Assembly: GCA_021443065.1 (NCBI GenBank)
Contig: JABUUR010000442.1
Location: 1 to 6,456 of the forward strand
DNA: 6,456 bases
DNA from: Fibrobacter sp.
GTDB taxonomy: Bacteria; Fibrobacterota; Fibrobacteria; Fibrobacterales; Fibrobacteraceae
Reading direction: 5' to 3'
Part shown: in pieces, positions 1 through 6,442 of the stretch
Layout: each line of letters starts with the position of its first letter
How positions within the stretch are numbered: position 1 is the stretch's first letter
Position numbers and translations under genes: made by a program
The notes under the pieces: generated by a model
The model's database searches: none
Seen by the model: the letters and a program-made list of their open reading frames with translations, nothing else
Told to the model about the DNA's origin: nothing

Positions 1-273
1 GGCGCCTTGGAAGTCCACATCCGCATAGCATCGCCCCCTGTCGCCCACCCCTGCTTTTTTGGCATGGACTTTCCTAGCCAGGGCGAACTTGCGGCAAGTT
101 CCATGAGCCCCGCAGAAATTGCGAAGATGCTGGGCGTGGAAAGTCTCGGCTACCTCAGCGTGGAAGGCATGAAGGACTGCACCGGCGAAGGTGAAAACTA
201 CTGTGCCGCCTGCTTCGACAACAACTATCCCGACTACATCGGCATAGACGCAAACAAGAACCGTTGCGGTTAA
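1..273 (+). CDS. purF: Amidophosphoribosyltransferase, C-terminal end (5' truncated by window)
   Basis: This is the last 90 codons of PurF, which makes 5-phosphoribosylamine from PRPP and glutamine in the first committed step of cytoplasmic purine synthesis. The frame is open from base 1 (Gly-Ala-Leu-Glu-Val-His), so the start lies upstream and the TTG at base 7 is internal. Recognisable family segments are EVHIRIASPP, HPCFFGMDFPS, LGVESLGYLSVEG and YCAACF. In the Bacillus subtilis type of the enzyme a [4Fe-4S] cluster is held by cysteines in these same two places. Here they are the Cys at 52-54 and the CxxC pair at 202-204 and 211-213, so an Fe-S form is likely; a fourth ligand would lie outside the window. 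The protein ends soon after the cysteine pair. A hairpin terminator follows, so purF closes its transcription unit here. Confidence 0.93.
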   Translation, partial: GALEVHIRIASPPVAHPCFFGMDFPSQGELAASSMSPAEIAKMLGVESLGYLSVEGMKDCTGEGENYCAACFDNNYPDYIGIDANKNRCG

Positions 274-300
274 TTTACACGAAAAAACGTTTGCAAAAGA

Positions 301-328
301 GACGCCGGTCACACCCCGGCGCCTTTTA
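301..328 (+). terminator. Rho-independent terminator after purF
   Basis: CGCCGG (303-308) pairs perfectly with CCGGCG (316-321) around a 7-base loop, and four T residues follow closely (324-327). It sits 29 bases after the purF stop codon. The T-run is short, so termination may be partial. It separates purF from the kinase operon. Confidence 0.7.
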
Positions 329-369
329 TTCGTTTTTGAAGGTTTTTCCACCTATCGGGTTCCCTTTTT

Positions 370-401
370 TTGTTATAAAAAACTATCATTTTCAATATAA
401 T
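370..401 (+). promoter_or_regulatory. Candidate promoter of the kinase/c-di-GMP operon
   Basis: A perfect TATAAT (396-401) lies in an AT-rich stretch 45 bases upstream of the kinase start. The best -35-like hexamer is TTGTTA (370-375, 4 of 6 matches to TTGACA), but the 20-base spacer is longer than the usual 17. The -10 call is therefore firmer than the -35 call. Its position downstream of the purF terminator fits an independent promoter for the next three genes. Confidence 0.45.
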
Positions 402-446
402 TATGGAATTCTTGTTTTAATAGAAGGTTTTCCTAGGGAATAAATA

Positions 447-2732
447 ATGGACTACATTTATTATTCTGTTGTTGGAATCATTGCCCTTATCACCCACGTG
501 ATCGTCAATCACGATTCTTTCTTATGTTCCGATACATCCACAGTACAGACCTGTTATAAAAAATTTCTCCTTTGCATTCTCGCCTACTTCGTGGTAGACA
601 TTCTCTGGGGCTTTATCGCTTATATCCATAGCCCCAAACTTCTCTACTTGGACACTGTCGCCTATTACACCTTAAGCGCCCTGACCGTGGTGTACTGGTG
701 CAAATATGTGGTGGCCTATCTTGACATTCACGATTCTTTCGGCAAGTTCCTTAGAGTTTCCGTCTTGTCATTCATTTGTCTGTGTGTCGTTCTCTTTATC
801 ACAAACCAGTTCAACCATCTTTTGTTCTGGATCGACGACAACGGGGTGTTCCACATCGACACCCTGCGTTACCTGGGCATCGGCGCCCAGGTACTCCTGT
901 TCGCCATGACCTCCATCCAAACACTTGTTGTGGCACGCAAATCCAACGGAGAAAAAAAGCGTAGGCATAACACGGTCAGTCTTTGCGGCGTCGTCATGAT
1001 TGCAGCGATTGTCTTTCAGTCGTTCTTCCCGTTGTTGCCTTTCTATACCTTGGGTCTCCTATTCGGATGTTGCCTGCTCCATGTCTTTGTCCAGGAAAAC
1101 GAAAAGAACGAGATTCAAAGAACATTGGCCGAAGTCAACCAGGTCGTAGACTCCACGGGATACGGAATCTGGAAGTACATCCTCGACAAAGATGGAAACA
1201 TCTGCGGCCTTACGGGCAATGAAACCTGGAAAAAGATTCTTGCCATGCCAGACTCCTTGAGCCCAGGGGAAGCCCTGGAATACTTGAACAAACGGTTCTC
1301 CAGACAATCCCTGAAGTTTGCCAAGAGAGACAGCGAAAGCATGCGCCGTGGCGAGGTCAAGTCCAGAGTCCTCCAGTGGGAACATCCTGAAAAAGGAACC
1401 ATCTACCTAAGGGCCGGCGGAACAAAAATCATGGAAGCCGACGGCACCTTTTCGATTTCCGGTTTTCTGGGCGACGTTACAGAAGAAAAATTGGAGCAGG
1501 ATAAACTGAACATGTCCCTGGACGATGCCCGCAGGCAGGCCGAGGCCGCAAACCAGGCAAAGTCCACGTTCCTGTTCAACATGAGCCACGACATCCGCAC
1601 CCCCATGAACGCCATCATCGGGTTCACCAACCTTATCCAAAGCAACCTGGACGACAAGGCAAAGTGCGCAGACTACGTGAACAAAATCAAGAATTCCAGC
1701 CAGTTCCTGTTGAGCCTGATCAACAACGTGCTGGAAATGGCACGGATTGAAAGCGGCAAAATGTTCCTTGAAGAAAACGTAATCAACACCCAAGCCTTCG
1801 AGGACATTACCGACGATGTATTTTCTGATTTGGCACATTCAAAGAACCTCTCCTTTACAAACGATTACAAGCTGACCCACGATTACGTCATCGGCGACGA
1901 GACAAAAATCAGGGAACTGACGCTGAACATCGTAAGCAACGCCATCAAGTACACAGCCCCCGGAGGCTTTGTCAAACTGACCCTGACGGAGGCTCCATGC
2001 GAAAAGCCCGGCTACACCATGTACACCGCCATCTGCGAAGACTCCGGCATCGGGATAAGCAAGGATTTCCTCCCCCACATCTTTGACGAATTTTCCAGGG
2101 AAAGGACCTCTACCGACAGCAAGATTGCGGGGTCTGGCCTGGGCATGCCCATTGTCAAGAGAATCATCGACTTGATGGAGGGCGACATCGATATCGAAAG
2201 CGAAGTGGGAAAAGGGACCAAGGTGACAATACATCTGCCCCTGCGGATTCCGTCGCCTGAGCAAATCGAAGTGGCAAAACAAATCGAGGCCAAGAACTTC
2301 GGTAAAGCGGATACCTTAAGCGAAGTGACCGAGAACGACTTAAACAAGTTCAAGGGCAAGCGCATTCTGCTGGCCGAGGACAACGAGTTGAACGCAGAAA
2401 TTGCAGTGGCCATTCTTGAGGAAATGGGATTTTTCGTCGAAGTCGTGGAAGACGGCAAAAAGGCGTTGGAAAAACTCATCGGCCATGCAGACGACTACTA
2501 CGACCTTATCCTGATGGACATCCAGATGCCCTACATGAACGGCTACGAGACGACCATCGAAATACGCAAGCTGGACAATTTGTACAAGGCGAAAATTCCC
2601 ATCATTGCCATGACCGCGAACGCCTTCAACGAAGACCGAAAGCAAGCCTTCGACGCGGGCATGAACGATCATGTGGCAAAGCCCATCAGCATAGCCCAGT
2701 TGTCTACCGCCCTTGCAAACGTGCTCAAGTGA
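447..2732 (+). CDS. 7TM/PAS hybrid sensor histidine kinase with C-terminal receiver
   Basis: A 761-residue membrane hybrid kinase that should autophosphorylate in response to an unknown signal and pass the phosphate to its own receiver. About seven hydrophobic helices (near residues 5-21, 40-60, 70-92, 102-119, 143-162, 177-192, 199-215) give an N-out/C-in topology, with a basic cytoplasmic loop at 163-176. A PAS-like domain follows (about 229-350, ending GDVTEEKLEQ), then a short helical linker. The HisKA domain has phospho-acceptor His381 in FNMSHDIRTPMNAI. The ATPase domain shows an N box (NIVSNAIKYT, 494-503), G1 (DSGIGIS, 532-538), an F box (FDEFSRER) and G2 (GSGLGMP, 562-568). The receiver (about 638-755) has the acidic pair Glu644/Asp645, phospho-acceptor Asp691, Thr723 and Lys745. 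All catalytic motifs look intact. An AGGGA ribosome site at 435-439, seven bases before ATG, supports the start. The input domain matches no named sensor that I can recognise. Confidence 0.95.
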   Translation: MDYIYYSVVGIIALITHVIVNHDSFLCSDTSTVQTCYKKFLLCILAYFVVDILWGFIAYIHSPKLLYLDTVAYYTLSALTVVYWCKYVVAYLDIHDSFGKFLRVSVLSFICLCVVLFITNQFNHLLFWIDDNGVFHIDTLRYLGIGAQVLLFAMTSIQTLVVARKSNGEKKRRHNTVSLCGVVMIAAIVFQSFFPLLPFYTLGLLFGCCLLHVFVQENEKNEIQRTLAEVNQVVDSTGYGIWKYILDKDGNICGLTGNETWKKILAMPDSLSPGEALEYLNKRFSRQSLKFAKRDSESMRRGEVKSRVLQWEHPEKGTIYLRAGGTKIMEADGTFSISGFLGDVTEEKLEQDKLNMSLDDARRQAEAANQAKSTFLFNMSHDIRTPMNAIIGFTNLIQSNLDDKAKCADYVNKIKNSSQFLLSLINNVLEMARIESGKMFLEENVINTQAFEDITDDVFSDLAHSKNLSFTNDYKLTHDYVIGDETKIRELTLNIVSNAIKYTAPGGFVKLTLTEAPCEKPGYTMYTAICEDSGIGISKDFLPHIFDEFSRERTSTDSKIAGSGLGMPIVKRIIDLMEGDIDIESEVGKGTKVTIHLPLRIPSPEQIEVAKQIEAKNFGKADTLSEVTENDLNKFKGKRILLAEDNELNAEIAVAILEEMGFFVEVVEDGKKALEKLIGHADDYYDLILMDIQMPYMNGYETTIEIRKLDNLYKAKIPIIAMTANAFNEDRKQAFDAGMNDHVAKPISIAQLSTALANVLK

Positions 2733-2759
2733 CACAATTTAAAGATTGAAGAGTTAAGG

Positions 2760-4424
2760 ATGATAAAGAAAGAAATTCTAATTGTTGACGATTCGGAAAT
2801 CAATCGCTGCATGTTGCGAATGATGTTGGAGAAGGACTACGACATCACCGAGGCAGAAAACGGTTCCGAGGCCATTTCCATCATAGAAAAAGACGACCAC
2901 ATTTTCCGTCTGATTCTTTTGGACCTGGTCATGCCCCAGATGGACGGCTTTGAATTTCTGGAGCAACTTAAGGAGCACCATGTCCAGCAGGACCTTCCGG
3001 TCATCATCATCTCCGGCGACAATTCAGAGAAATCCCTGGACAAGGCCTACGACCTTGGGGCCGTGGACTTTTTTACAAAGCCATTCAACCCAAACATTGT
3101 GCGGCACCGCGTCGAGAACGTCATCAACCTCTGTTCCCAAAGTTACAGGGATGCGCTTACCAGCTGCTACAACCGCAGCGGCTTTATACAGATTGTCGAA
3201 AAGTTCATACAAAAAGTGGACGACATCACCAAGTATTCCATGATATTCTTCGACATCAAAAATTTCAAGGCAATCAATTCCATCATGGGGACTTCCGGTG
3301 GCGACAACGTGCTCAAGTTCACCAGCAAGAGCATTCAAGACAGCGATCTCAACCCGCTGTTCGTCGCCCGCCTCGAGGCAGACCATTTCGTATGCCTTGC
3401 AGAACGGGAACGCATCGACTACGACGCCATGATGGACCACGACGGAGACACCATCGAAATCAAGGGCCGCCAGATGCAGGTGCGGTTCCGCATGGGGGTC
3501 GCCCACCTGGACGACGAAAGTTCCGTCGCAGGGTACATAGACAGGGCAAAGCTGGCCTTGAACTACATCGAAGACGAATACCTGAAGCCCTACGCCGAAT
3601 TCGATCAAAAGATGGCACAAAGCTACGTCAACACCGCCGTAGTCACATCGGAATTCGAAACGAGCCTGGAAAACGATGAATTCAAGGTCTACTACCAGCC
3701 GGTCATGGAGGCTGCCACAGGCAAGGTAGCCTCCGCCGAGGCTCTCGTCAGGTGGATCCATCCCGAAAGGGGCATGGTGCCTCCGGACTTGTTCATACCG
3801 GCGCTTGAAAAGGACGGCTACATTTCGAAGTTGGACCTCTTTGTAGATATCAAGGTCCATTCCATTCTCAAGGAATGGAAATCCCAGGGGCTGCCTACCG
3901 TCCCCATCTCGGTGAACTTGTCCTGGATGGATTTTTACGACGCCGACATGATCCAGTTCCTCAAGGACCGCCTGGAGAACGACCCCTCCAGTTCCAAGGA
4001 CATTCGCTACGAAATCACGGAGTCCTCCTACGCCGCCCTCAAGGAAAACCGCAGCGTGATCCTCAAGGAAATACGCCACCTGGGGGCCTGGCTATTGATG
4101 GACGATTTCGGTTCGGGCTATTCTTCGCTGGCCATGCTCATGAATTACCATTTCAACATCTTGAAGATCGACATGAGCATCATCCGCCAATTGGAAAACA
4201 ACGAAGAAGTCCCCCACATCGTGGAATTGATTATCAACATGAGTCATCACCTCAAGATGAAAGTCGTGGCCGAAGGTGTCGAAAACGAAAACCAGTTGGA
4301 ATTCCTGAAAAAAGCAGGCTGTGACTACATTCAAGGGTACTACTTCAGCAAGCCCCTGCCCGAGGAAGACTTCAAGAAATTCCTGGCAAAGCACCAGGCC
4401 GAAAACAAGATACTTACCTATTAA
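2760..4424 (+). CDS. Response regulator REC-GGDEF(degenerate)-EAL, probable c-di-GMP phosphodiesterase
   Basis: A 554-residue cytoplasmic output protein predicted to hydrolyse cyclic di-GMP under receiver control. The REC domain (about 5-122) has Asp10/Asp11, phospho-acceptor Asp55 (LLDLVMP), Ser85 and Lys107. The GGDEF-like domain (about 125-285) keeps the fold motif FFDIKNFKAIN, but its signature reads RLEADHF (204-210) instead of RxGGDEF, and no RxxD inhibitory site is visible five residues before it, so cyclase activity is unlikely. The EAL domain (about 299-545) retains the residues expected of an active enzyme: Glu327 (EAL), Asn386 (SVNLS), Glu418 and Glu421 (EITES), Asp448/Asp449 (DDFGSGYSSL), Lys469 (LKID), Glu505 (EGVE) and Gln525 (QGYYFSKP). 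The ATG is chosen because REC strand 1 begins at residue 5. A GAAGAG at 2748-2753 is the likely ribosome site; AAGG immediately before the ATG is too close. The gene follows the kinase by 27 bases. Confidence 0.94.
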   Translation: MIKKEILIVDDSEINRCMLRMMLEKDYDITEAENGSEAISIIEKDDHIFRLILLDLVMPQMDGFEFLEQLKEHHVQQDLPVIIISGDNSEKSLDKAYDLGAVDFFTKPFNPNIVRHRVENVINLCSQSYRDALTSCYNRSGFIQIVEKFIQKVDDITKYSMIFFDIKNFKAINSIMGTSGGDNVLKFTSKSIQDSDLNPLFVARLEADHFVCLAERERIDYDAMMDHDGDTIEIKGRQMQVRFRMGVAHLDDESSVAGYIDRAKLALNYIEDEYLKPYAEFDQKMAQSYVNTAVVTSEFETSLENDEFKVYYQPVMEAATGKVASAEALVRWIHPERGMVPPDLFIPALEKDGYISKLDLFVDIKVHSILKEWKSQGLPTVPISVNLSWMDFYDADMIQFLKDRLENDPSSSKDIRYEITESSYAALKENRSVILKEIRHLGAWLLMDDFGSGYSSLAMLMNYHFNILKIDMSIIRQLENNEEVPHIVELIINMSHHLKMKVVAEGVENENQLEFLKKAGCDYIQGYYFSKPLPEEDFKKFLAKHQAENKILTY

Positions 4425-4433
4425 TCGCACTGG

Positions 4434-4447
4434 CTCCTAAGGGGGAG
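4434..4447 (+). promoter_or_regulatory. Strong Shine-Dalgarno with upstream complementary CTCC
   Basis: AGGGGGAG (4440-4447) lies six bases before the HPt ATG and is the strongest ribosome site in the window. CTCC (4434-4437) directly upstream is complementary to GGAG (4444-4447), leaving a 6-base loop. The ribosome site is clear; the 4-bp hairpin that could mask it is weak and speculative. Confidence 0.4.
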
Positions 4448-4453
4448 AACAAA

Positions 4454-4813
4454 ATGAACATCAAGGAACTATACGAGAAAATCGGCGGAAATTACGACGA
4501 CGTGTTGACCCGACTCATGAGCGAATCATTTGTGGAAAGATTCGCACTGATGTACACGAAGGACTCGTCCTACGAAACGCTGATGGCCGCCGTAGGGTCC
4601 GCCGATATCTGCGAGCAATTTCGGGCGGCGCACTCCCTTAAGGGTGTTGCAGCCAACCTGGGCTTTACGGAGTTGAGCAAGGCGGCGGCGGAACTTACCG
4701 AGCAGCTTCGCCCGCAAAACAAGCAGGCGAATCCAGAACTGGTAAACACCGTAAAAGCAGCACAGCAAAAAACAATTGCGGGCCTGGCGGAATACCAAGC
4801 CCTGCAAAAATGA
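4454..4813 (+). CDS. HPt histidine phosphotransfer protein
   Basis: A 119-residue stand-alone HPt protein, a cytoplasmic four-helix-bundle carrier that shuttles phosphate between receiver domains. The phospho-acceptor is His60 in the signature AAHSLKGVAANLGF (58-71), with the usual Lys63 and Gly64 after it. The N-terminal motif LYEKIGGNYDDVLTRL and the predicted helices either side match HPt proteins of normal length. It has no kinase, membrane or output domain. It is the third gene of the probable operon, 29 bases after the REC-GGDEF-EAL gene, with a very strong ribosome site. Since the upstream kinase ends in a receiver and the middle gene starts with one, this protein is the expected bridge from kinase Asp691 to Asp55 of the EAL protein. 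That pairing is inferred from gene order. No convincing terminator follows; the next gene converges 15 bases away. Confidence 0.93.
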   Translation: MNIKELYEKIGGNYDDVLTRLMSESFVERFALMYTKDSSYETLMAAVGSADICEQFRAAHSLKGVAANLGFTELSKAAAELTEQLRPQNKQANPELVNTVKAAQQKTIAGLAEYQALQK

Positions 4814-4828
4814 ATCGGCAATCTAAAT

Positions 4829-5749
4829 TTAAATTTGCTCAAAAGTCCATTTGACGTGTTCCGACATAAAGTCGTGACCGTCATAGACAAGCCCGAACCG
4901 TTCCTTGATCTTACGGACATCGTACATGATGGGATCGTCGGACCACCCCAGGTCGGTTTCCACGATCTTGCTCTTGGTGCCGGGACAAAGCGCAATCATC
5001 ATCTCCGCGATTTCTTTCCAGCTGATCCAGACTTCGCCGAGCCCCAGGTAGATTTCCTCGTTGTTGTCTGATTCAAGGACCTTCATGTAGAGTTCCGCCT
5101 GCTGGCTGGCATGGATAAACTGTGTGCCGTCGTTCTTGATGATGTTGATATCGCGGCCCTCCTTGACGGCATGCGCCATGTCGAAGAATCGTCGGTCCGG
5201 CTGGCAACAACCGTCGGACCAGGCGGGATTGCCGAAGGTGTAACCCGGTCGGATAATGTTCCGGGACATGGTCACCTCGGGGAAACGAGTGCCATAGCCA
5301 TGGGTAAAGCCCAAGACGAAAGCCTCCCCCGCGGCCTTCGTGGCCCCGTAGAGGTCCGAGGGCAGGTTGGAGGTGACTTCGCGCATGTCCGGGCGCATAC
5401 GGCCCATGGCCGCGGTGCTGCTGGTGTAAATGAACTTTTTGCAGCCGGCCTTGGCGGCACTTTCGAGAATGTACACGGTGGCGCGGGTATCGTTCATCAG
5501 CATGGACGAGGGGGTTTCGCCCCAGCCCAGGGCGATATGGATGCAGGCGTCGCAACCCACCAGGCCATCGGCAATCTTCTCGAAATCCGTAAGGGAGCAT
5601 TCCACAAAACTCACGTTGGGCTGGGATTTTAGGCTGGGGACCTTGTTGGGGTGCCTCGTGGCAATGACCACCTCGTGCCCCTTGGCAAGCAAAGCCTTGA
5701 CCACATAATGTCCAATGAAACCTGTGCCCCCGGTTACAAAAACTCTCAT
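4829..5749 (-). CDS. NAD(P)-dependent epimerase/dehydratase, extended SDR family
   Basis: A 306-residue cytoplasmic oxidoreductase of the extended short-chain dehydrogenase family, the group that includes nucleotide-sugar epimerases and dehydratases. The N-terminal Rossmann nucleotide-binding motif is TGGTGFIG (residues 6-13). The catalytic set is Ser110/Ser111/Thr112 in YTSSTAAMG and Tyr134/Lys138 in the YxxxK motif of DLYGATKAAGEAF. The C-terminal part has RNIIRPGYTFGNP and the FIHASQQAEL segment typical of the substrate-binding side. Length is normal for the family. The substrate cannot be told from the sequence, so no symbol is given. The ATG is preceded by AGAGG seven bases upstream on the minus strand. 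The gene is divergent from the lipoprotein gene and converges on the HPt gene; its TAA stop lies inside the palindrome AAATTTAAATTT (4825-4836). No functional link to the signalling operon is visible. Confidence 0.9.
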   Translation of the reverse strand: MRVFVTGGTGFIGHYVVKALLAKGHEVVIATRHPNKVPSLKSQPNVSFVECSLTDFEKIADGLVGCDACIHIALGWGETPSSMLMNDTRATVYILESAAKAGCKKFIYTSSTAAMGRMRPDMREVTSNLPSDLYGATKAAGEAFVLGFTHGYGTRFPEVTMSRNIIRPGYTFGNPAWSDGCCQPDRRFFDMAHAVKEGRDINIIKNDGTQFIHASQQAELYMKVLESDNNEEIYLGLGEVWISWKEIAEMMIALCPGTKSKIVETDLGWSDDPIMYDVRKIKERFGLVYDGHDFMSEHVKWTFEQI

Positions 5750-5769
5750 GCTAATACCTCTGCAATAAA

Positions 5770-5775
5770 ATTATA
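5770..5775 (-). promoter_or_regulatory. Candidate -10 box of the SDR gene
   Basis: On the minus strand TATAAT occurs 20 bases upstream of the SDR start codon, with AGAGG between it and the ATG. I see no good -35 hexamer at 16-18 bases. The close spacing implies a very short leader. Confidence 0.35.
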
Positions 5776-5791
5776 CTAACATTTTGGCTAC

Positions 5792-5858
5792 TTTCCATAA
5801 AAAATCGAGAAAAATATGTATATATTACTAAACAAAATACAAACAATCTCTATAGGAG
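5792..5858 (+). promoter_or_regulatory. Promoter region and ribosome site of the lipoprotein gene
   Basis: This strongly AT-rich stretch lies between the divergent SDR and lipoprotein genes. TATATT (5821-5826) is the best -10-like hexamer, but no well-spaced -35 is apparent. AGGAG (5854-5858), six bases before the ATG, is a clear ribosome site and fixes the lipoprotein start at 5865. The whole 115-base gap must hold both divergent promoters. Confidence 0.4.
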
Positions 5859-5864
5859 TATAAA

Positions 5865-6299
5865 ATGAAAAAAATGCTTTTGGCATTGGCCGCATTTGCA
5901 ATGTACCTTACGGGCTGCACCGTAACGACCCACCAGATGAAGACCTTTGGGGATCACGAAATCAACCCGGACTTCTATTCCGAAATCACTCCCATTACTG
6001 CATCCGAAGATGGAGCCTGCTCCATTTCTGAATGGTACGACGCAAACCTCAATGACTTCGACAACATCGTGGATATCCAGGCCGAAGAATCTACCACTTC
6101 CATGGGATTCAGCGTTCTTGTATTCAGTTCCACCACGGTCTGCGACTACCGCGCCTTCGGTGTAAAGTACAAGGATGCAGGCAAGATCAAGAAGCCCGCC
6201 CCCAAGAAGGCAAAGGCAAGCAAGTCCAAGAAGAAGGCCAAGAAAAAAGTAGTTGAAGAAGAGGAAGAAGAAGAATACGAGGACGAAGAAGAAGAATAA
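5865..6299 (+). CDS. Small lipoprotein with Lys-rich/Glu-rich tail, function unknown
   Basis: A 144-residue predicted lipoprotein that I do not recognise as any characterised family. The N-terminus is a typical type II signal peptide: MKKM, a hydrophobic core, then lipobox LTGC with lipidated Cys18, so the mature protein should be anchored in a membrane facing the periplasm or exterior. The globular part (about 19-105) contains Cys52 and Cys93, which could form a disulfide. Residues 108-128 are almost all Lys, Ala, Pro and Ser with KKAKASKSKKKAKKK. They are followed abruptly by an acidic end, residues 131-144, made of Glu with one Tyr and one Asp. The acidic stretch is encoded mainly by GAA repeats, and the gene stops within them. 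It has its own ribosome site and AT-rich upstream region and appears monocistronic. No intrinsic terminator is evident directly after it. The coding call is firm; the role is unknown. Confidence 0.85.
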   Translation: MKKMLLALAAFAMYLTGCTVTTHQMKTFGDHEINPDFYSEITPITASEDGACSISEWYDANLNDFDNIVDIQAEESTTSMGFSVLVFSSTTVCDYRAFGVKYKDAGKIKKPAPKKAKASKSKKKAKKKVVEEEEEEEYEDEEEE

Positions 6300-6344
6300 T
6301 TTTTAGACCACCTGCAAAATCGTGTGTTAAGTAATACATGGTTT

Positions 6345-6365
6345 TCAGTTGTCGGTTATCAGTAT
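6345..6365. repeat. Three degenerate heptad repeats
   Basis: Three adjacent 7-base units, TCAGTTG, TCGGTTA and TCAGTAT, share the pattern TCRGTWN. Short heptads of this style occur as dispersed intergenic repeats in several bacteria. Only three units are present, so chance is possible. Confidence 0.35.
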
Positions 6366-6369
6366 TTTA

Positions 6370-6387
6370 GCCCTCAGCAGTGAGGGC
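6370..6387. repeat. Perfect 7-bp inverted repeat (hairpin)
   Basis: GCCCTCA (6370-6376) and TGAGGGC (6381-6387) form a perfect GC-rich stem around the tetraloop GCAG. Neither strand has a T-run after the stem, so it is not a classic intrinsic terminator. It lies 70 bases after the lipoprotein stop codon. Confidence 0.6.
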
Positions 6388-6408
6388 GCGACTGCTTCTT
6401 CGAACCTA

Positions 6409-6442
6409 AGAATTGTAAGGCAACAAAGTTGCCAACAATTCT
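6409..6442. repeat. Long imperfect inverted repeat (14 bp stem)
   Basis: AGAATTGT (6409-6416) pairs with ACAATTCT (6435-6442), and GGCAAC (6419-6424) with GTTGCC (6428-6433). The two stems stack with a small 2x1 internal bulge and a 3-base AAA loop. No T-run follows on either strand. With the adjacent hairpin and heptads it makes up most of the gene-free 157 bases at the right edge (6300-6456). Otherwise I see only short open frames running off the window edge on the minus strand, which cannot be judged. Confidence 0.6.

Noticed and set aside
371..563. The 12-mer TGTTATAAAAAA occurs at 371-382 and again at 552-563 inside the kinase gene.
   Set aside because: It is a low-complexity AT-rich string with one copy inside coding sequence; chance is the simplest explanation.
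447..1100. Lower GC in the first part of the kinase gene, as a sign of gene fusion or transfer.
   Set aside because: The stretch encodes membrane helices rich in Phe, Leu, Ile and Tyr, whose codons are T-rich; no further evidence of transfer is seen.
3024..4079. A 351-codon open frame on the minus strand.
   Set aside because: It is the antisense shadow of the REC-GGDEF-EAL gene, whose domains and motifs are unambiguous in the plus frame.
4630..4655. The palindrome CCCTTAAGGG within the HPt gene.
   Set aside because: It encodes the conserved HSLKG motif and is explained by coding constraint.
6390..6410. A TTCGAA element (GGTTCGAA on the minus strand) resembling a tRNA T-loop.
   Set aside because: The position after the loop is A rather than the required C61, the flanking bases do not form a T-stem, and no acceptor or anticodon arm is present.
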